Of a stretch of 64,000 nucleotides of DNA, positions 1 to 7,966 are shown piece by piece (the stretch's first letter is position 1; every line of letters begins with the position of its first letter). A program made the translations under genes and the position numbers. The stretch covers positions 1,691,047 through 1,755,046 of the forward strand of contig NZ_KV917376.1 of the NCBI RefSeq assembly GCF_002019695.1. The letters are read 5' to 3'. The notes beneath the pieces were generated by a model, which saw nothing but the letters and a program-made list of their open reading frames with translations, was not told where the DNA came from and ran no database searches. The DNA comes from Evansella clarkii. Lineage in GTDB: Bacteria > Bacillota > Bacilli > Bacillales > Salisediminibacteriaceae.

Positions 1-2
1 AA

Positions 3-566
3 AAAGGAGCAATTGCAGTCTTTGGCCCGCAGAAGGGTGTCCTGAAAGAAGAAATCCCATTTTTCGAAAATGGTATGGAGCAGTTTGCTGAGTTAACAGT
101 TAAAGCAACAGGTAAAGATTACAGAAACGCTCCAGGAGCAGGTGCTGCGGGAGGGGTCGGTTTTTCCCTTATGTCCTATTTTGAAGGGGAAATGAAAAAT
201 GGTTTTGATTTGATAGCTGAACTGACCAGCCTGGAAGAGAAAATTGAATGGGCGGACCTGGTTATAAGCGGCGAAGGTAAGCTGGACGAACAAACATTTT
301 ATGGGAAAGGGCCAATGGGTGTCGCAAGGACGGCCTTAGCCAAAAATAAAATTGTGCTTTTGTTCGGCGGTTCTGTGTCTGAGTCATTTATAAAAGGAAC
401 ATATGATGAAGAAAATCTGATTCCGGTGTCTCTTACTCATGAAATTATCCCGCTGCAGCAAGCAATGAGTCATGGGAAACAGCTCCTCGAGCTGGCATGC
501 CGGCAATCACTAAAGACACTTTATACCGGGGCTGACAGATTAGGCGGTTTTATTAATGGGGAGTAA
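3..566 (+). CDS. Glycerate kinase, 3' part (5' end outside window)
   Basis: This is the C-terminal part of a GlxK/GarK-type glycerate kinase, which phosphorylates D-glycerate to phosphoglycerate in the cytoplasm. The reading frame is open from the first base, so the gene begins upstream of the window. Visible family blocks are AVFGPQKG near the start, then APGAGAAGGVGF, then VISGEGKLDEQTFYGKGP, which is the conserved GEG-x2-D-x-QT-x2-GK stretch of this fold. It ends just before a bidirectional terminator shared with the convergent nirK. The nearby tartrate-type dehydrogenase could supply D-glycerate, but that link is inference because nirK lies between them on the other strand. Confidence 0.9.
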   Translation, partial: KGAIAVFGPQKGVLKEEIPFFENGMEQFAELTVKATGKDYRNAPGAGAAGGVGFSLMSYFEGEMKNGFDLIAELTSLEEKIEWADLVISGEGKLDEQTFYGKGPMGVARTALAKNKIVLLFGGSVSESFIKGTYDEENLIPVSLTHEIIPLQQAMSHGKQLLELACRQSLKTLYTGADRLGGFINGE

Positions 567-620
567 TCAGTCTTGCTGCTGTGTATTCAAATCGAAGGAA
601 GCCCTCTCTTCCAGCATACA

Positions 621-664
621 AAAGCCCGCCCTTTCCGCTTAGGGGGTAAGCGGGAGGCGGGTTT
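621..664. terminator. Bidirectional terminator between glycerate kinase and nirK
   Basis: An imperfect stem pairs the AAGCCCGCC/CCGCTTA side with the TAAGCGGGAGGCGGGTTT side. It has A-rich and T-rich flanks and lies between the ends of two convergent genes. Confidence 0.75.
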
Positions 665-695
665 CTTCAAAAAGGGGGGGCAGTATTATATTTAC

Positions 696-1790
696 TTACT
701 CTGTTACTTCCAGCAGAGCTGATGCCCCTTTTTCAACATGGTTGAACTGGTGAGTTACGATTGGGTAAGTTCCAGGCTCTTTTACCGTGAATTCAACAAC
801 CGCTCCGCCGCTGGCAGGAAGGATCACCGTCTGGAGCCCTTTCATATGGTTTTCCGGGTTGCCGTCTACATATACATCATCCATTACTGTTCCTACTACG
901 TGGAAGGAGCTGATTTCGTTCGGCCCTACGTTGTTGATATACATGCGGATCTTCTCGCCTACTTTAGCCTGGAGTGGAGCTTCTTTCAGGTCGTATGTTG
1001 TGCCGTTTGTGTTAATATCTCCTTCTTCCAGGGCTTTTGCGGAGAATACTACCTGGCTCGGAACGCCGTTTGTCATGTCATCTAAGTCATTATACTGGTA
1101 CCATTCGTTTTGAATGAGTACGAACTCGCGGTCCACTTCGTCATCTGTTGGATAGCCGTCCTTCGGCATTACAATAATTACCCCGTGCATTCCGTTAGCA
1201 ATGTGAGCCAGTACGGAAGGTGTTCCACAGTGGTACATAAAGACTCCCGGATAATTCGCTGTGTATGTGAAGGTGCCTTCTTCATTCGGCATTACATCGG
1301 CAAAATCACGTTTCGGGCTTGCGTGCACTGCATGGAAATCCATGGAGTGAGGGATAGCAGGGTCATGGTTCTTTAAGTTAAAAGTGATTGTATCTCCTTC
1401 GTTAACAACTACGAGGGGACCAGGGGCTTCGCCGTTAAACGTCCATGCTTTGTAAAGGAGTCCTTTGTCTATTTCGATATCTGTAATCTGAGATGTCATT
1501 TCCACATATACTTCATTTTCTCCGGTGCGTTCCACGATAACTGGTACTGGTTCCTGATGTAATCCATCATGTGCCGCGAATACCGGCATTCCGTTTCGTG
1601 TGTATTCACCATCAGTTTCATGATTTTCTTCAGAAGCTTCAGCGTCATTTTCATTTCCATTCTCGTTGTTTTCTTCAGCGGCATAAACAGTGTCATCGGA
1701 ATTGCTGGTTTCTTCAGCATTACAGGCGACAGAGAGCATCATCAATATAATTCCGGCAAGTAAAAGCTTAAACCATTTAGCATATGACAT
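696..1790 (-). CDS. nirK: Copper-containing nitrite reductase, lipoprotein (NirK)
   Basis: A two-cupredoxin-domain reductase expected to reduce nitrite to nitric oxide on the outer face of the membrane. The N-terminus is a lipoprotein signal with lipobox LSVAC (Cys23), followed by a Glu/Asn-rich linker to about residue 65. Copper ligands can be placed by comparison with known NirK: HSMDFH (H148 and H153, with catalytic Asp151), YHC (H187, C188), H196 and M201 complete the type 1 and type 2 sites of domain 1. In domain 2, FHVVG (H297, catalytic His) and THQF (H347, type 2 ligand) are present. Keeping both Asp151 and His297 argues for NirK over a laccase-like oxidase. It is a single gene, apparently driven from the FNR-like promoter at 1962-2011. 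Confidence 0.9.
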   Translation of the reverse strand: MSYAKWFKLLLAGIILMMLSVACNAEETSNSDDTVYAAEENNENGNENDAEASEENHETDGEYTRNGMPVFAAHDGLHQEPVPVIVERTGENEVYVEMTSQITDIEIDKGLLYKAWTFNGEAPGPLVVVNEGDTITFNLKNHDPAIPHSMDFHAVHASPKRDFADVMPNEEGTFTYTANYPGVFMYHCGTPSVLAHIANGMHGVIIVMPKDGYPTDDEVDREFVLIQNEWYQYNDLDDMTNGVPSQVVFSAKALEEGDINTNGTTYDLKEAPLQAKVGEKIRMYINNVGPNEISSFHVVGTVMDDVYVDGNPENHMKGLQTVILPASGGAVVEFTVKEPGTYPIVTHQFNHVEKGASALLEVTE

Positions 1791-1815
1791 ACTCGATCAC
1801 TCCTACCATTTTATT

Positions 1816-1940
1816 AGGCTCTGTTAAAGTGGAATGTAGTTTATATGCTTGAGCTCCCTTTATCCAATTTTCAACTGGATTCCGCTGCGCTCTGTGTGTC
1901 AGGTCAAGGCTGAAAACCAATCTGTTTCTTAACAAAGCCT
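1816..1940. repeat. MITE-like 125 bp element with 12 bp inverted ends
   Basis: The left end AGGCTCTGTTAA and the right end TTAACAAAGCCT are inverted copies matching at 11 of 12 positions. No coding capacity lies between them. The element sits inside the predicted nirK leader. Confidence 0.5.
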
Positions 1941-1961
1941 TTGGTTAAGGAACGCTTTCCT

Positions 1962-2011
1962 TACCTTTAATATATAGGGGTGGGGGAGCATTCTTGGTGA
2001 TTTGAATCACC
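1962..2011 (-). promoter_or_regulatory. Candidate FNR/CRP-family activated promoter of nirK
   Basis: The 16 bp palindrome GGTGATTTGAATCACC (1996-2011) has the GGTGA-N6-TCACC form close to the Bacillus FNR box TGTGA-N6-TCACA. On the minus strand TATATT (1969-1974) is a good -10. A start near 1962 would put the palindrome centre (2003.5) at about -41.5, the class II activator position. This suits an anaerobically induced nitrite reductase. The regulator itself is not in the window. Confidence 0.55.
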
Positions 2012-2279
2012 TTTGTTAAGTTGTTCACAGGCCGTTCAAGCGTTATTCACAGAAAATTCTTAACTCTATATTGGAAGGGAAAATAGTAAATATACAGAAG
2101 ACAGTCATGGGGAAAATCCTGGAGGAGAAGAGATCTGATCAAGCCAAATGACTGTAATACATACCCAGCCGCCTGCTATCATGGACATAGAAAAGGTCTA
2201 AAATGCTGTCTATGGAATGCAAAATGAAACTAAAGTAGGTGCGAAAATTTTTAAATGAGACAGAGAGAGGAGAATCAGA

Positions 2280-3341
2280 TTGAAAGTTTTAAAGATAGCT
2301 AATATACCAGGTGATGGTGTAGGAAAAGAAGTAGTACCCGCAGCTTCTGAAGTTTTGAAAGCGCTGGAAGAAGTTCACGGAGGAATACAGTTTGAATTTG
2401 AAAATTTTCCATGGAGCTGTGAATATTATTTGGAGCACGGAAGAATGATGCCGGAAGACGGACTGGAAAGGCTCAGGAATTTTGACGCTGTTTTCCTCGG
2501 AGCAGTTGGAAATAAAGAGCTTGTCCCGGATCACATTTCGCTCTGGGAATTACTAATAAAAATTCGCCGTGAGTTTGAGCAGGTTATTAACGTCCGTCCG
2601 GCGAAAAGGTTCGATGGTATTCAGTCCCCGCTGGCTAACCCGAAGGACTTTGACCTTATTGTTGTCAGAGAAAACAGCGAAGGAGAGTACAGCTCCATCG
2701 GAGGAACAATCCACCAGGGCGAGGACGAAATTGCCATCCAGAATGCTGTTTTTTCAAGAAAAGGTACAGAACGGGCAATCCGGTACGCGTTTGAACTGGC
2801 CTCCAGACGGAAAAAGCATGTTACAAGCGCAACTAAGTCCAATGGAATTGTCTATTCTATGCCTTTCTGGGATAAGGTTTTTGAAGAGGTGTCGAGAGAT
2901 TATCCTGGCTTTGAAACAGACTCCCAGCATATCGATGCTCTTGCAGCGTTTTTTGTAACACGCCCGGAAAAATTTGACGTCATCGTTGCAAGTAATTTAT
3001 TTGGAGATATTCTTACAGATATTGGAGCTGCGATTATGGGAAGCATCGGTATAGCCCCGGCTGCAAATATAAATGTGAATGGGAAGCACCCATCCATGTT
3101 TGAGCCGGTGCACGGGTCTGCGCCGGATATCATAGGAAAAGGAATTGCAAATCCGGTGGGCCAGATTTGGACAGGCAAAATGATGATCGACCATTTTGGC
3201 GAGGAAGAACTTGGGCGTGAGCTCCTGGAGATTATTGACAATGTGACCCGGGATGGCTTCCTCACACCTGATGTGGGCGGCAGCCATACAACGAAAGAAG
3301 TAACGGACGAAATCATCACTCGTGTGCGAAAGCTGGGTTGA
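2280..3341 (+). CDS. Tartrate dehydrogenase/decarboxylase-type isopropylmalate dehydrogenase family protein (YcsA-like)
   Basis: An NAD-dependent beta-decarboxylating dehydrogenase of the isopropylmalate/isocitrate family. DHISLWELLIKIRREFEQ and NVRPAKRF match the tartrate/D-malate dehydrogenase branch (YcsA/TtuC) rather than LeuB. The Mg2+-binding Asp cluster is in NLFGDILTDIGAAIMG, and the C-terminal FEPVHGSAPDIIGKGIANP nucleotide-site block is intact. The 353-residue length is normal. The start is TTG at 2280, preceded by GAGAGGAG. Likely substrates are tartrate or D-malate; meso-tartrate decarboxylation would give D-glycerate. The exact substrate cannot be settled from sequence. Confidence 0.82.
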   Translation: MKVLKIANIPGDGVGKEVVPAASEVLKALEEVHGGIQFEFENFPWSCEYYLEHGRMMPEDGLERLRNFDAVFLGAVGNKELVPDHISLWELLIKIRREFEQVINVRPAKRFDGIQSPLANPKDFDLIVVRENSEGEYSSIGGTIHQGEDEIAIQNAVFSRKGTERAIRYAFELASRRKKHVTSATKSNGIVYSMPFWDKVFEEVSRDYPGFETDSQHIDALAAFFVTRPEKFDVIVASNLFGDILTDIGAAIMGSIGIAPAANINVNGKHPSMFEPVHGSAPDIIGKGIANPVGQIWTGKMMIDHFGEEELGRELLEIIDNVTRDGFLTPDVGGSHTTKEVTDEIITRVRKLG

Positions 3342-3355
3342 TCGTTTTACTGAAA

Positions 3356-3490
3356 CGAATTGCGAAAGCGTCTTGCATGCCCGCTTGCGGGAAAAAATAG
3401 AGTGAGCGGTAACGCAAGAGTGTCTTGCATGCCTGTTTAACAGAAAAAATAATATTAAGAGGTAACGCAAACAGTACAGAGGCACCCGGG
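3356..3490. repeat. Mini-array of the 52 bp repeat family (about 2.5 units)
   Basis: Equivalent GCCCGCTT/GCCTGTTT/CACCCGGG points fall at 3379, 3431 and about 3483, a spacing of 52. The unit core GCAAGAGTGTCTTGCAT (3414-3430) matches the cores of the large arrays at 33.4 and 45.5 kb. Confidence 0.8.
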
Positions 3491-3532
3491 CTGGGCCTAA
3501 ACAGAATAAAAGTATAGGAGGCACATAAATAA

Positions 3533-3805
3533 ATGAAGACATTCGCTGTTTTACTGCCAATGAAAGATGAGGAACTGACGAAAAAGTACAGACCGGCACA
3601 TTTGGAGTTTTTGGAAAAAATGCACGAAGAGAAGAAAGTAGTTTTGTATGGAAGATTTGCTGAAGGTACCGGGGGGCTGGTAATCTATCAGGCGGAGGAC
3701 CAGGAGGAAGTGGAAGCCTGGGTGAAAAAGGATCCCTACGTCTTACACGGCGCCAGAGAATATAAAATACATGAATGGGAGCTTGTTATTCCTATTAAAT
3801 CTTGA
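3533..3805 (+). CDS. YciI family protein
   Basis: A 90-residue cytoplasmic protein with the compact ferredoxin-like YciI fold. Recognisable features are the N-terminal FAVLLPMKD strand, RPAHLEFLEKM with the conserved His, GRFAEGTGGLVIYQA, and the conserved Asp in VKKDPYV. The family resembles muconolactone isomerase-like and dehydrochlorinase folds, but most members have no assigned reaction. The start is ATG at 3533 with AGGAGGCAC upstream. It stands alone, separated from the dehydrogenase by a 52 bp repeat mini-array. Confidence 0.8.
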   Translation: MKTFAVLLPMKDEELTKKYRPAHLEFLEKMHEEKKVVLYGRFAEGTGGLVIYQAEDQEEVEAWVKKDPYVLHGAREYKIHEWELVIPIKS

Positions 3806-3880
3806 TAGCCACAGCTTACTTGCCGGCGGTCGCACCGCCTGGCAATTTTTTAATGTATGGCCGTGACTGATTTTACCACG

Positions 3881-3975
3881 TTCGCCGATAAACTATCCGA
3901 TTTCGCCGATAAAATTAAAATTTCGCCGATAAACCTCCCAATATCGCCGATAAAATCACTTTTTCGCCGATATAT
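3881..3975. repeat. Short tandem array, 20-21 bp period (TTCGCCGATAAA)
   Basis: Five copies of TCGCCGATA start at 3882, 3903, 3923, 3944 and 3964. The spacings are 21, 20, 21 and 20 bp, with variable bases between the conserved cores. Confidence 0.9.
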
Positions 3976-3985
3976 CAATCTCTCC

Positions 3986-4276
3986 TCAGGAAACTACTAA
4001 AATATCACCTTTGCTCACTTTATAAATCTTACAATATTCAGTTTTTTGCCATAATGAAGTACCATATTTAACTGGTTAATAAGATATAATTTAATTAAAG
4101 ATAATAAAAATTCAGGCGGCCTTTCTAAAAGAAGGAATTCACCACAAAATACCGATGCAGTGCAACTCCTTGCCTACCTATGAACAAGGCGTACCCACGC
4201 ACCGGCATCCACCCACATCCACCCACACCCACCCAAACTTCTCTAAAGGTCCCATTGTTATCTGGCAAACTGATCC
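3986..4276. other. Intergenic stretch with a 10 bp CATCCACCCA repeat
   Basis: No convincing gene is visible. It is AT-rich to about 4110. At 4206-4235 three 10 bp units (CATCCACCCA, the third CACCCACCCA) give a strongly C-rich top strand, just upstream of an orphan hairpin. Confidence 0.6.
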
Positions 4277-4310
4277 AGCCTGAGTTCCCACTGAACTCAG
4301 GCTTTGCTTT
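4277..4310 (+). terminator. Orphan terminator-like hairpin upstream of the EcsC-like gene
   Basis: A perfect 10 bp stem AGCCTGAGTT/AACTCAGGCT with a 7 nt loop is followed by TTGCTTTT. There is no gene just upstream on this strand, so it may end an unseen small RNA or attenuate the downstream gene. Confidence 0.6.
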
Positions 4311-4342
4311 TAAATAAACGAGCGCAGAAGGGAGGCGGAACG

Positions 4343-5182
4343 ATGCTGAAGAGAGGTGCAGTGGAAGTTTTTGAGAAAATATTAATTAACACGATCAAGA
4401 CACCAGGAATCAGAGTTAACCGGGAAAACTTTCTGAAAGAATCCCTGGGGAAGTATGCCGACACACAGTCACAGCTTGAAACAGCAATAGAAAAAAGCCC
4501 TCTAGCTGCGGGGGTTCAGCTGAGTGTTCTGGATGCGACAGCCGTAAAGCTGATAGAGAAGCGGACAAAACAAACTTCGGCCGCCTCCCTCGTTTCCACG
4601 ATGCCACTTGGAGCACCGATGGCAGCAACTGTACCGGCGGATATGCTTCAGTATATGTCTATATCTATCCGGCTGGCTCAGGAGCTCGCTTATTTATACG
4701 GCTTTAAAGGCTTCTGGGATGGAGAAAACATGAACAGCAGCAGAGTAAAGGAAGAAATCATTCTGTTTCTGGGAGTCATGGCAAAGGTTAAAGGTGCTGC
4801 ATCCATCATCAGGATAATTAAAGCAACTGATGAAGGGCGGACCATCCTCAATTTTCCGCGTAAATCTATCATTAAATTAATGTACTATCCTATTTTACGA
4901 AAAATAACCACACTGATTGTTACTAAACAGTCATTTTCCAAAGGGATTACCAAAGTCGTCCCGATGCTTGGCGGGCCCGTATCCGGCGGCTGGACCTTCG
5001 CAAAGATGAAGGTAATGGGCGAGCGGCTCCGGAAAGTTTTATCCGATGCTTCCCGCAGTTATAAGGAGGAAGACCTTCTCAAGGATCTTCGTGCTGTAAA
5101 ACATGAAGTTCTGACAGAGATTGGATATGAATATACAGGTTACAGACTGGAGGCAGAAACCTCAGCGACGGGAAAACCATGA
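4343..5182 (+). CDS. EcsC-like protein
   Basis: A 279-residue protein that I place tentatively in the EcsC family from the central block PLGAPMAATVPADMLQYM, followed by LAQELAYLYGF and a second glycine-rich stretch VVPMLGGPVSGGW near residue 215. Function in this family is not established; members often sit near transporters. The N-terminus looks soluble and amphipathic, and two moderately hydrophobic stretches (about 70-115 and 140-160) could be membrane-associated. The start is taken at ATG 4343, which has AGAAGGGAGG at the right distance. An in-frame upstream ATG at 4304 lies in the preceding hairpin and has no ribosome site. It is 46 bp upstream of the P-type ATPase and may be co-transcribed with it. 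Confidence 0.6.
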   Translation: MLKRGAVEVFEKILINTIKTPGIRVNRENFLKESLGKYADTQSQLETAIEKSPLAAGVQLSVLDATAVKLIEKRTKQTSAASLVSTMPLGAPMAATVPADMLQYMSISIRLAQELAYLYGFKGFWDGENMNSSRVKEEIILFLGVMAKVKGAASIIRIIKATDEGRTILNFPRKSIIKLMYYPILRKITTLIVTKQSFSKGITKVVPMLGGPVSGGWTFAKMKVMGERLRKVLSDASRSYKEEDLLKDLRAVKHEVLTEIGYEYTGYRLEAETSATGKP

Positions 5183-5228
5183 TAATTACGAGATTTATAG
5201 TGTAAAGAATTGAGAGGAGGTTTTATTA

Positions 5229-7892
5229 ATGAAAGCAACTAAATGGTACACCTACACTTGTGAAGGAGTGATCAAACAACTCAGGACCAATGCTAAAACC
5301 GGATTGACTAAAGAAGAAGCTGTCCGGCGGACGGAAACATACGGTAAAAATGAACTGCCTGAAGCCGAGAAAGACCCTCAGTGGAAAAAATTCATCAGGC
5401 ATTTTCATGATGTTTTGATATATGTCCTTCTCGCAGCGGCTGTGGTCACAGCTGTCCTCGGCCACTATATTGACACAGCTGTTATTCTGCTGGTTGCTGT
5501 CATAAACGCTTTAATTGGCTATATCCAGGAAAATAAGGCGGAGAAGGCTCTCGATGGCATCAGGAATATGCTCTCCCTTAAAGCAAATGTCATCAGGAAT
5601 GGGGTGCGTACGGAGATTCCGTCCAGTGAAGTGGTGCCAGGAGATATCGTTGTACTCAGTGCCGGGGATAAAGTACCAGCGGACATCCGCATCCTCCGGG
5701 CCGATAATTTAAAGGCTGAGGAGTCCCCCCTTACTGGAGAGTCCCTTTCTGTTGAAAAAAAGCAGGATGTTCTTCCTGATGACACTGTCCTTGGCGACAG
5801 GAAAAACATGGTGTTTTCCGGTACATCCATTGCCTCTGGTTCAGGACTTGGAGTTGCTGTGGATACAGGGGAGAAAACGGAAATAGGCAAGATTAACACC
5901 TCCATCGCCGAAGTGGAAAAAATCCAGACACCCCTGCTCAGGCAGACAGCGAAATTTGGAAAAATGATTTCTGTTGTCATCTTGTTTGGAGCAGCTGCGA
6001 TGTTTATTTTCGGCTATGTGTTTCATGATTATGAGGCGGCGGAGCTCCTCCTTGCTGTGATTGGCCTTGCTGTTGCCGCTATTCCGGAAGGACTTCCTGC
6101 CATTTTATCGATAATATTAGCTATAGGTGTGCAGACGATGGCTGGAAATAATGCAATCGTCAGAAGTCTCCCATCTGTTGAAACATTAGGTGCTGTTTCT
6201 GTCATATGTTCTGATAAGACAGGCACCTTGACGAAAAATGAGATGACGGTAACCGCATTGGTTTTACCAGAAGGTGAATATGAAGTTACAGGTACTGGCT
6301 ATTCTCCGGAAGGACAGATCCTTTCTGAAGAAAGAGGGAAACAGGATGACCATGTACTGCAGGAATTTCTTACTTGTGTAAAAACGGTCAATGAGGCGAG
6401 TTTGCAGAAAGACGAAAATGGCAGATGGACAATAAGCGGCGAGCCTACAGAAGGCTGCCTGGTATCCCTTGCTGAGAAGGCTGAGTTCTCTGTGCCTAAG
6501 CTAGAGGCTGTGGCAAAAATTCCATTTGATTCTTCGTATAAATATATGGCTTATCTTACAGAAAAGGATGGAGAAAAGGTCATTTATATTAAAGGCGCTC
6601 CTGACCGTCTTTTTGGCATGGCAGATCTTGAGCCAGGCTCTCCGGAAAGGACCGCCTGGGAAAATAAAATGACCAATCAGGCACAGCAGGGAAAAAGGGT
6701 GCTGGCTGCGGCTATGAAAAAAGTGGATGCAGATAAAATAACTCTTGGCCATGATGATGTATCCTCCGGGCTCACGATCCTTGGTCTCGCAGGAATTATT
6801 GACCCGCCCCGGGAAGAGGCAATCACAGCTGTAAGAGAATGCAGAAAAGCAGGAATAACGGTAAAAATGATTACCGGGGATCATAAAGATACCGCTGTAG
6901 CTATAGGAAGGGAACTGGGAATCGGCGATGGCGTGAAGGCTGTAGAAGGAAGAGAGCTTGATAAAATGTCCCCTGAGGAACTGGCGAAAGCTGCAGCCGA
7001 ATACGATATTTTTGCAAGAACGAGCCCGGAAAATAAACTGCAGCTTGTACAGGCGCTCCAGGAGCATGGGCATATTTGCGCCATGACAGGGGACGGAGTA
7101 AATGACGCACCGGCGCTTAAGCGGGCGGATATTGGAGTTGCCATGGGAATCAAGGGGACCGAGGTTTCCAAAGATGCCTCCCAGATGATTCTCGTGGACG
7201 ATAACTTTAATACAATTGTCAACGCTGTCCGGGAAGGCAGGAGGGTATACGATAACTTGAAAAAGACGATTCTGTTTATCCTTCCTACTAACGGGGCAGA
7301 GGCGTTTCTCATTTTCGCGGCGATTTTATTCGGCACTATGATGCCCCTGACCCCGGTTCAGATTCTCTGGGTGAATATGATAACAGCCGTGACAATCTCT
7401 CTTGCCATCGCATTTGAAAAAATGGAAAAAGGAACGATGGACAGGCCGCCGAGAAATCCAGATACGAAACTGTTAAGCGGGTACTATATTTTCCGGATCG
7501 TCTTTGTTTCTCTCTTAATTGGCGGAGGCATACTCGCCATGAATGCTGACCTGATGACGAATGGGTATGATCCAGCGGTAGTTAACACAGTGACGCTGCA
7601 GGCTCTCGTGATCGCCCAGTTGTTTCATCTTTTTAACTGCAGAAGTGAAAGGAATTTTGCATTCGGTAAAGGTTTCTTCTCAAATAAGATTGCGTTTATT
7701 GTCTCAGGTTTGCTTATCCTGATTCAGCTTGCGGTCACTTATGTGCCGTTTATGAATACGATTCTTGGCACAGTGCCTATCAGTGCAGAATACTGGGTTA
7801 TCCCTGTTGTTATTGGCCTGGCAGTATTCATTATTGTAGAAATAGAGAAATGGATTACGAGAAAAATAACGGAAAAAAGGATGGCAAAGTAA
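5229..7892 (+). CDS. P-type cation-transporting ATPase (type II)
   Basis: An 887-residue inner-membrane pump with the full type II layout: N-terminal cation-ATPase domain (about 1-75), TM1-2 (60-100), actuator domain with TGES (169-172), TM3-4 with PEGLP (286-290), phosphorylation motif DKTGT (Asp329), nucleotide domain with KGAPD, hinge TGDGVNDAP (620-628) and six C-terminal helices. TM5 carries NGAEA where SERCA has NIGE. TM6 reads NMITAVTISLAIAFE, lacking the Asp of the NxxTD site of SERCA-type Ca2+ pumps. The transported ion is therefore uncertain; Ca2+, Na+ or Mn2+ are possible. The start has GAGAGGAGG upstream. Confidence 0.9.
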   Translation: MKATKWYTYTCEGVIKQLRTNAKTGLTKEEAVRRTETYGKNELPEAEKDPQWKKFIRHFHDVLIYVLLAAAVVTAVLGHYIDTAVILLVAVINALIGYIQENKAEKALDGIRNMLSLKANVIRNGVRTEIPSSEVVPGDIVVLSAGDKVPADIRILRADNLKAEESPLTGESLSVEKKQDVLPDDTVLGDRKNMVFSGTSIASGSGLGVAVDTGEKTEIGKINTSIAEVEKIQTPLLRQTAKFGKMISVVILFGAAAMFIFGYVFHDYEAAELLLAVIGLAVAAIPEGLPAILSIILAIGVQTMAGNNAIVRSLPSVETLGAVSVICSDKTGTLTKNEMTVTALVLPEGEYEVTGTGYSPEGQILSEERGKQDDHVLQEFLTCVKTVNEASLQKDENGRWTISGEPTEGCLVSLAEKAEFSVPKLEAVAKIPFDSSYKYMAYLTEKDGEKVIYIKGAPDRLFGMADLEPGSPERTAWENKMTNQAQQGKRVLAAAMKKVDADKITLGHDDVSSGLTILGLAGIIDPPREEAITAVRECRKAGITVKMITGDHKDTAVAIGRELGIGDGVKAVEGRELDKMSPEELAKAAAEYDIFARTSPENKLQLVQALQEHGHICAMTGDGVNDAPALKRADIGVAMGIKGTEVSKDASQMILVDDNFNTIVNAVREGRRVYDNLKKTILFILPTNGAEAFLIFAAILFGTMMPLTPVQILWVNMITAVTISLAIAFEKMEKGTMDRPPRNPDTKLLSGYYIFRIVFVSLLIGGGILAMNADLMTNGYDPAVVNTVTLQALVIAQLFHLFNCRSERNFAFGKGFFSNKIAFIVSGLLILIQLAVTYVPFMNTILGTVPISAEYWVIPVVIGLAVFIIVEIEKWITRKITEKRMAK

Positions 7893-7936
7893 AATAAGCG
7901 AAATCCCCGTCAGTGGCTGGGGATTTTCGCTTATTT
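7892..7936. terminator. Bidirectional terminator, ATPase / alcohol dehydrogenase
   Basis: A near-perfect stem of AAATAAGCGAAATCCCC against GGGGATTTTCGCTTATTT lies between convergent genes and overlaps the ATPase stop region. Confidence 0.85.
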
Positions 7937-7966
7937 GCAAGGATATTTAAGAGAAAAGCTTAATTC

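Noticed and set aside
2997-3599. 200-codon minus-strand frame
   Set aside because: Spans the antisense of a clear dehydrogenase gene, the repeat units and the start of the YciI gene.
4140-4310. Riboswitch or T-box before the EcsC-like gene
   Set aside because: No T-box core (AGGGTGGNACCGCG), SAM-box or other known aptamer motif could be recognised; only a terminator hairpin.
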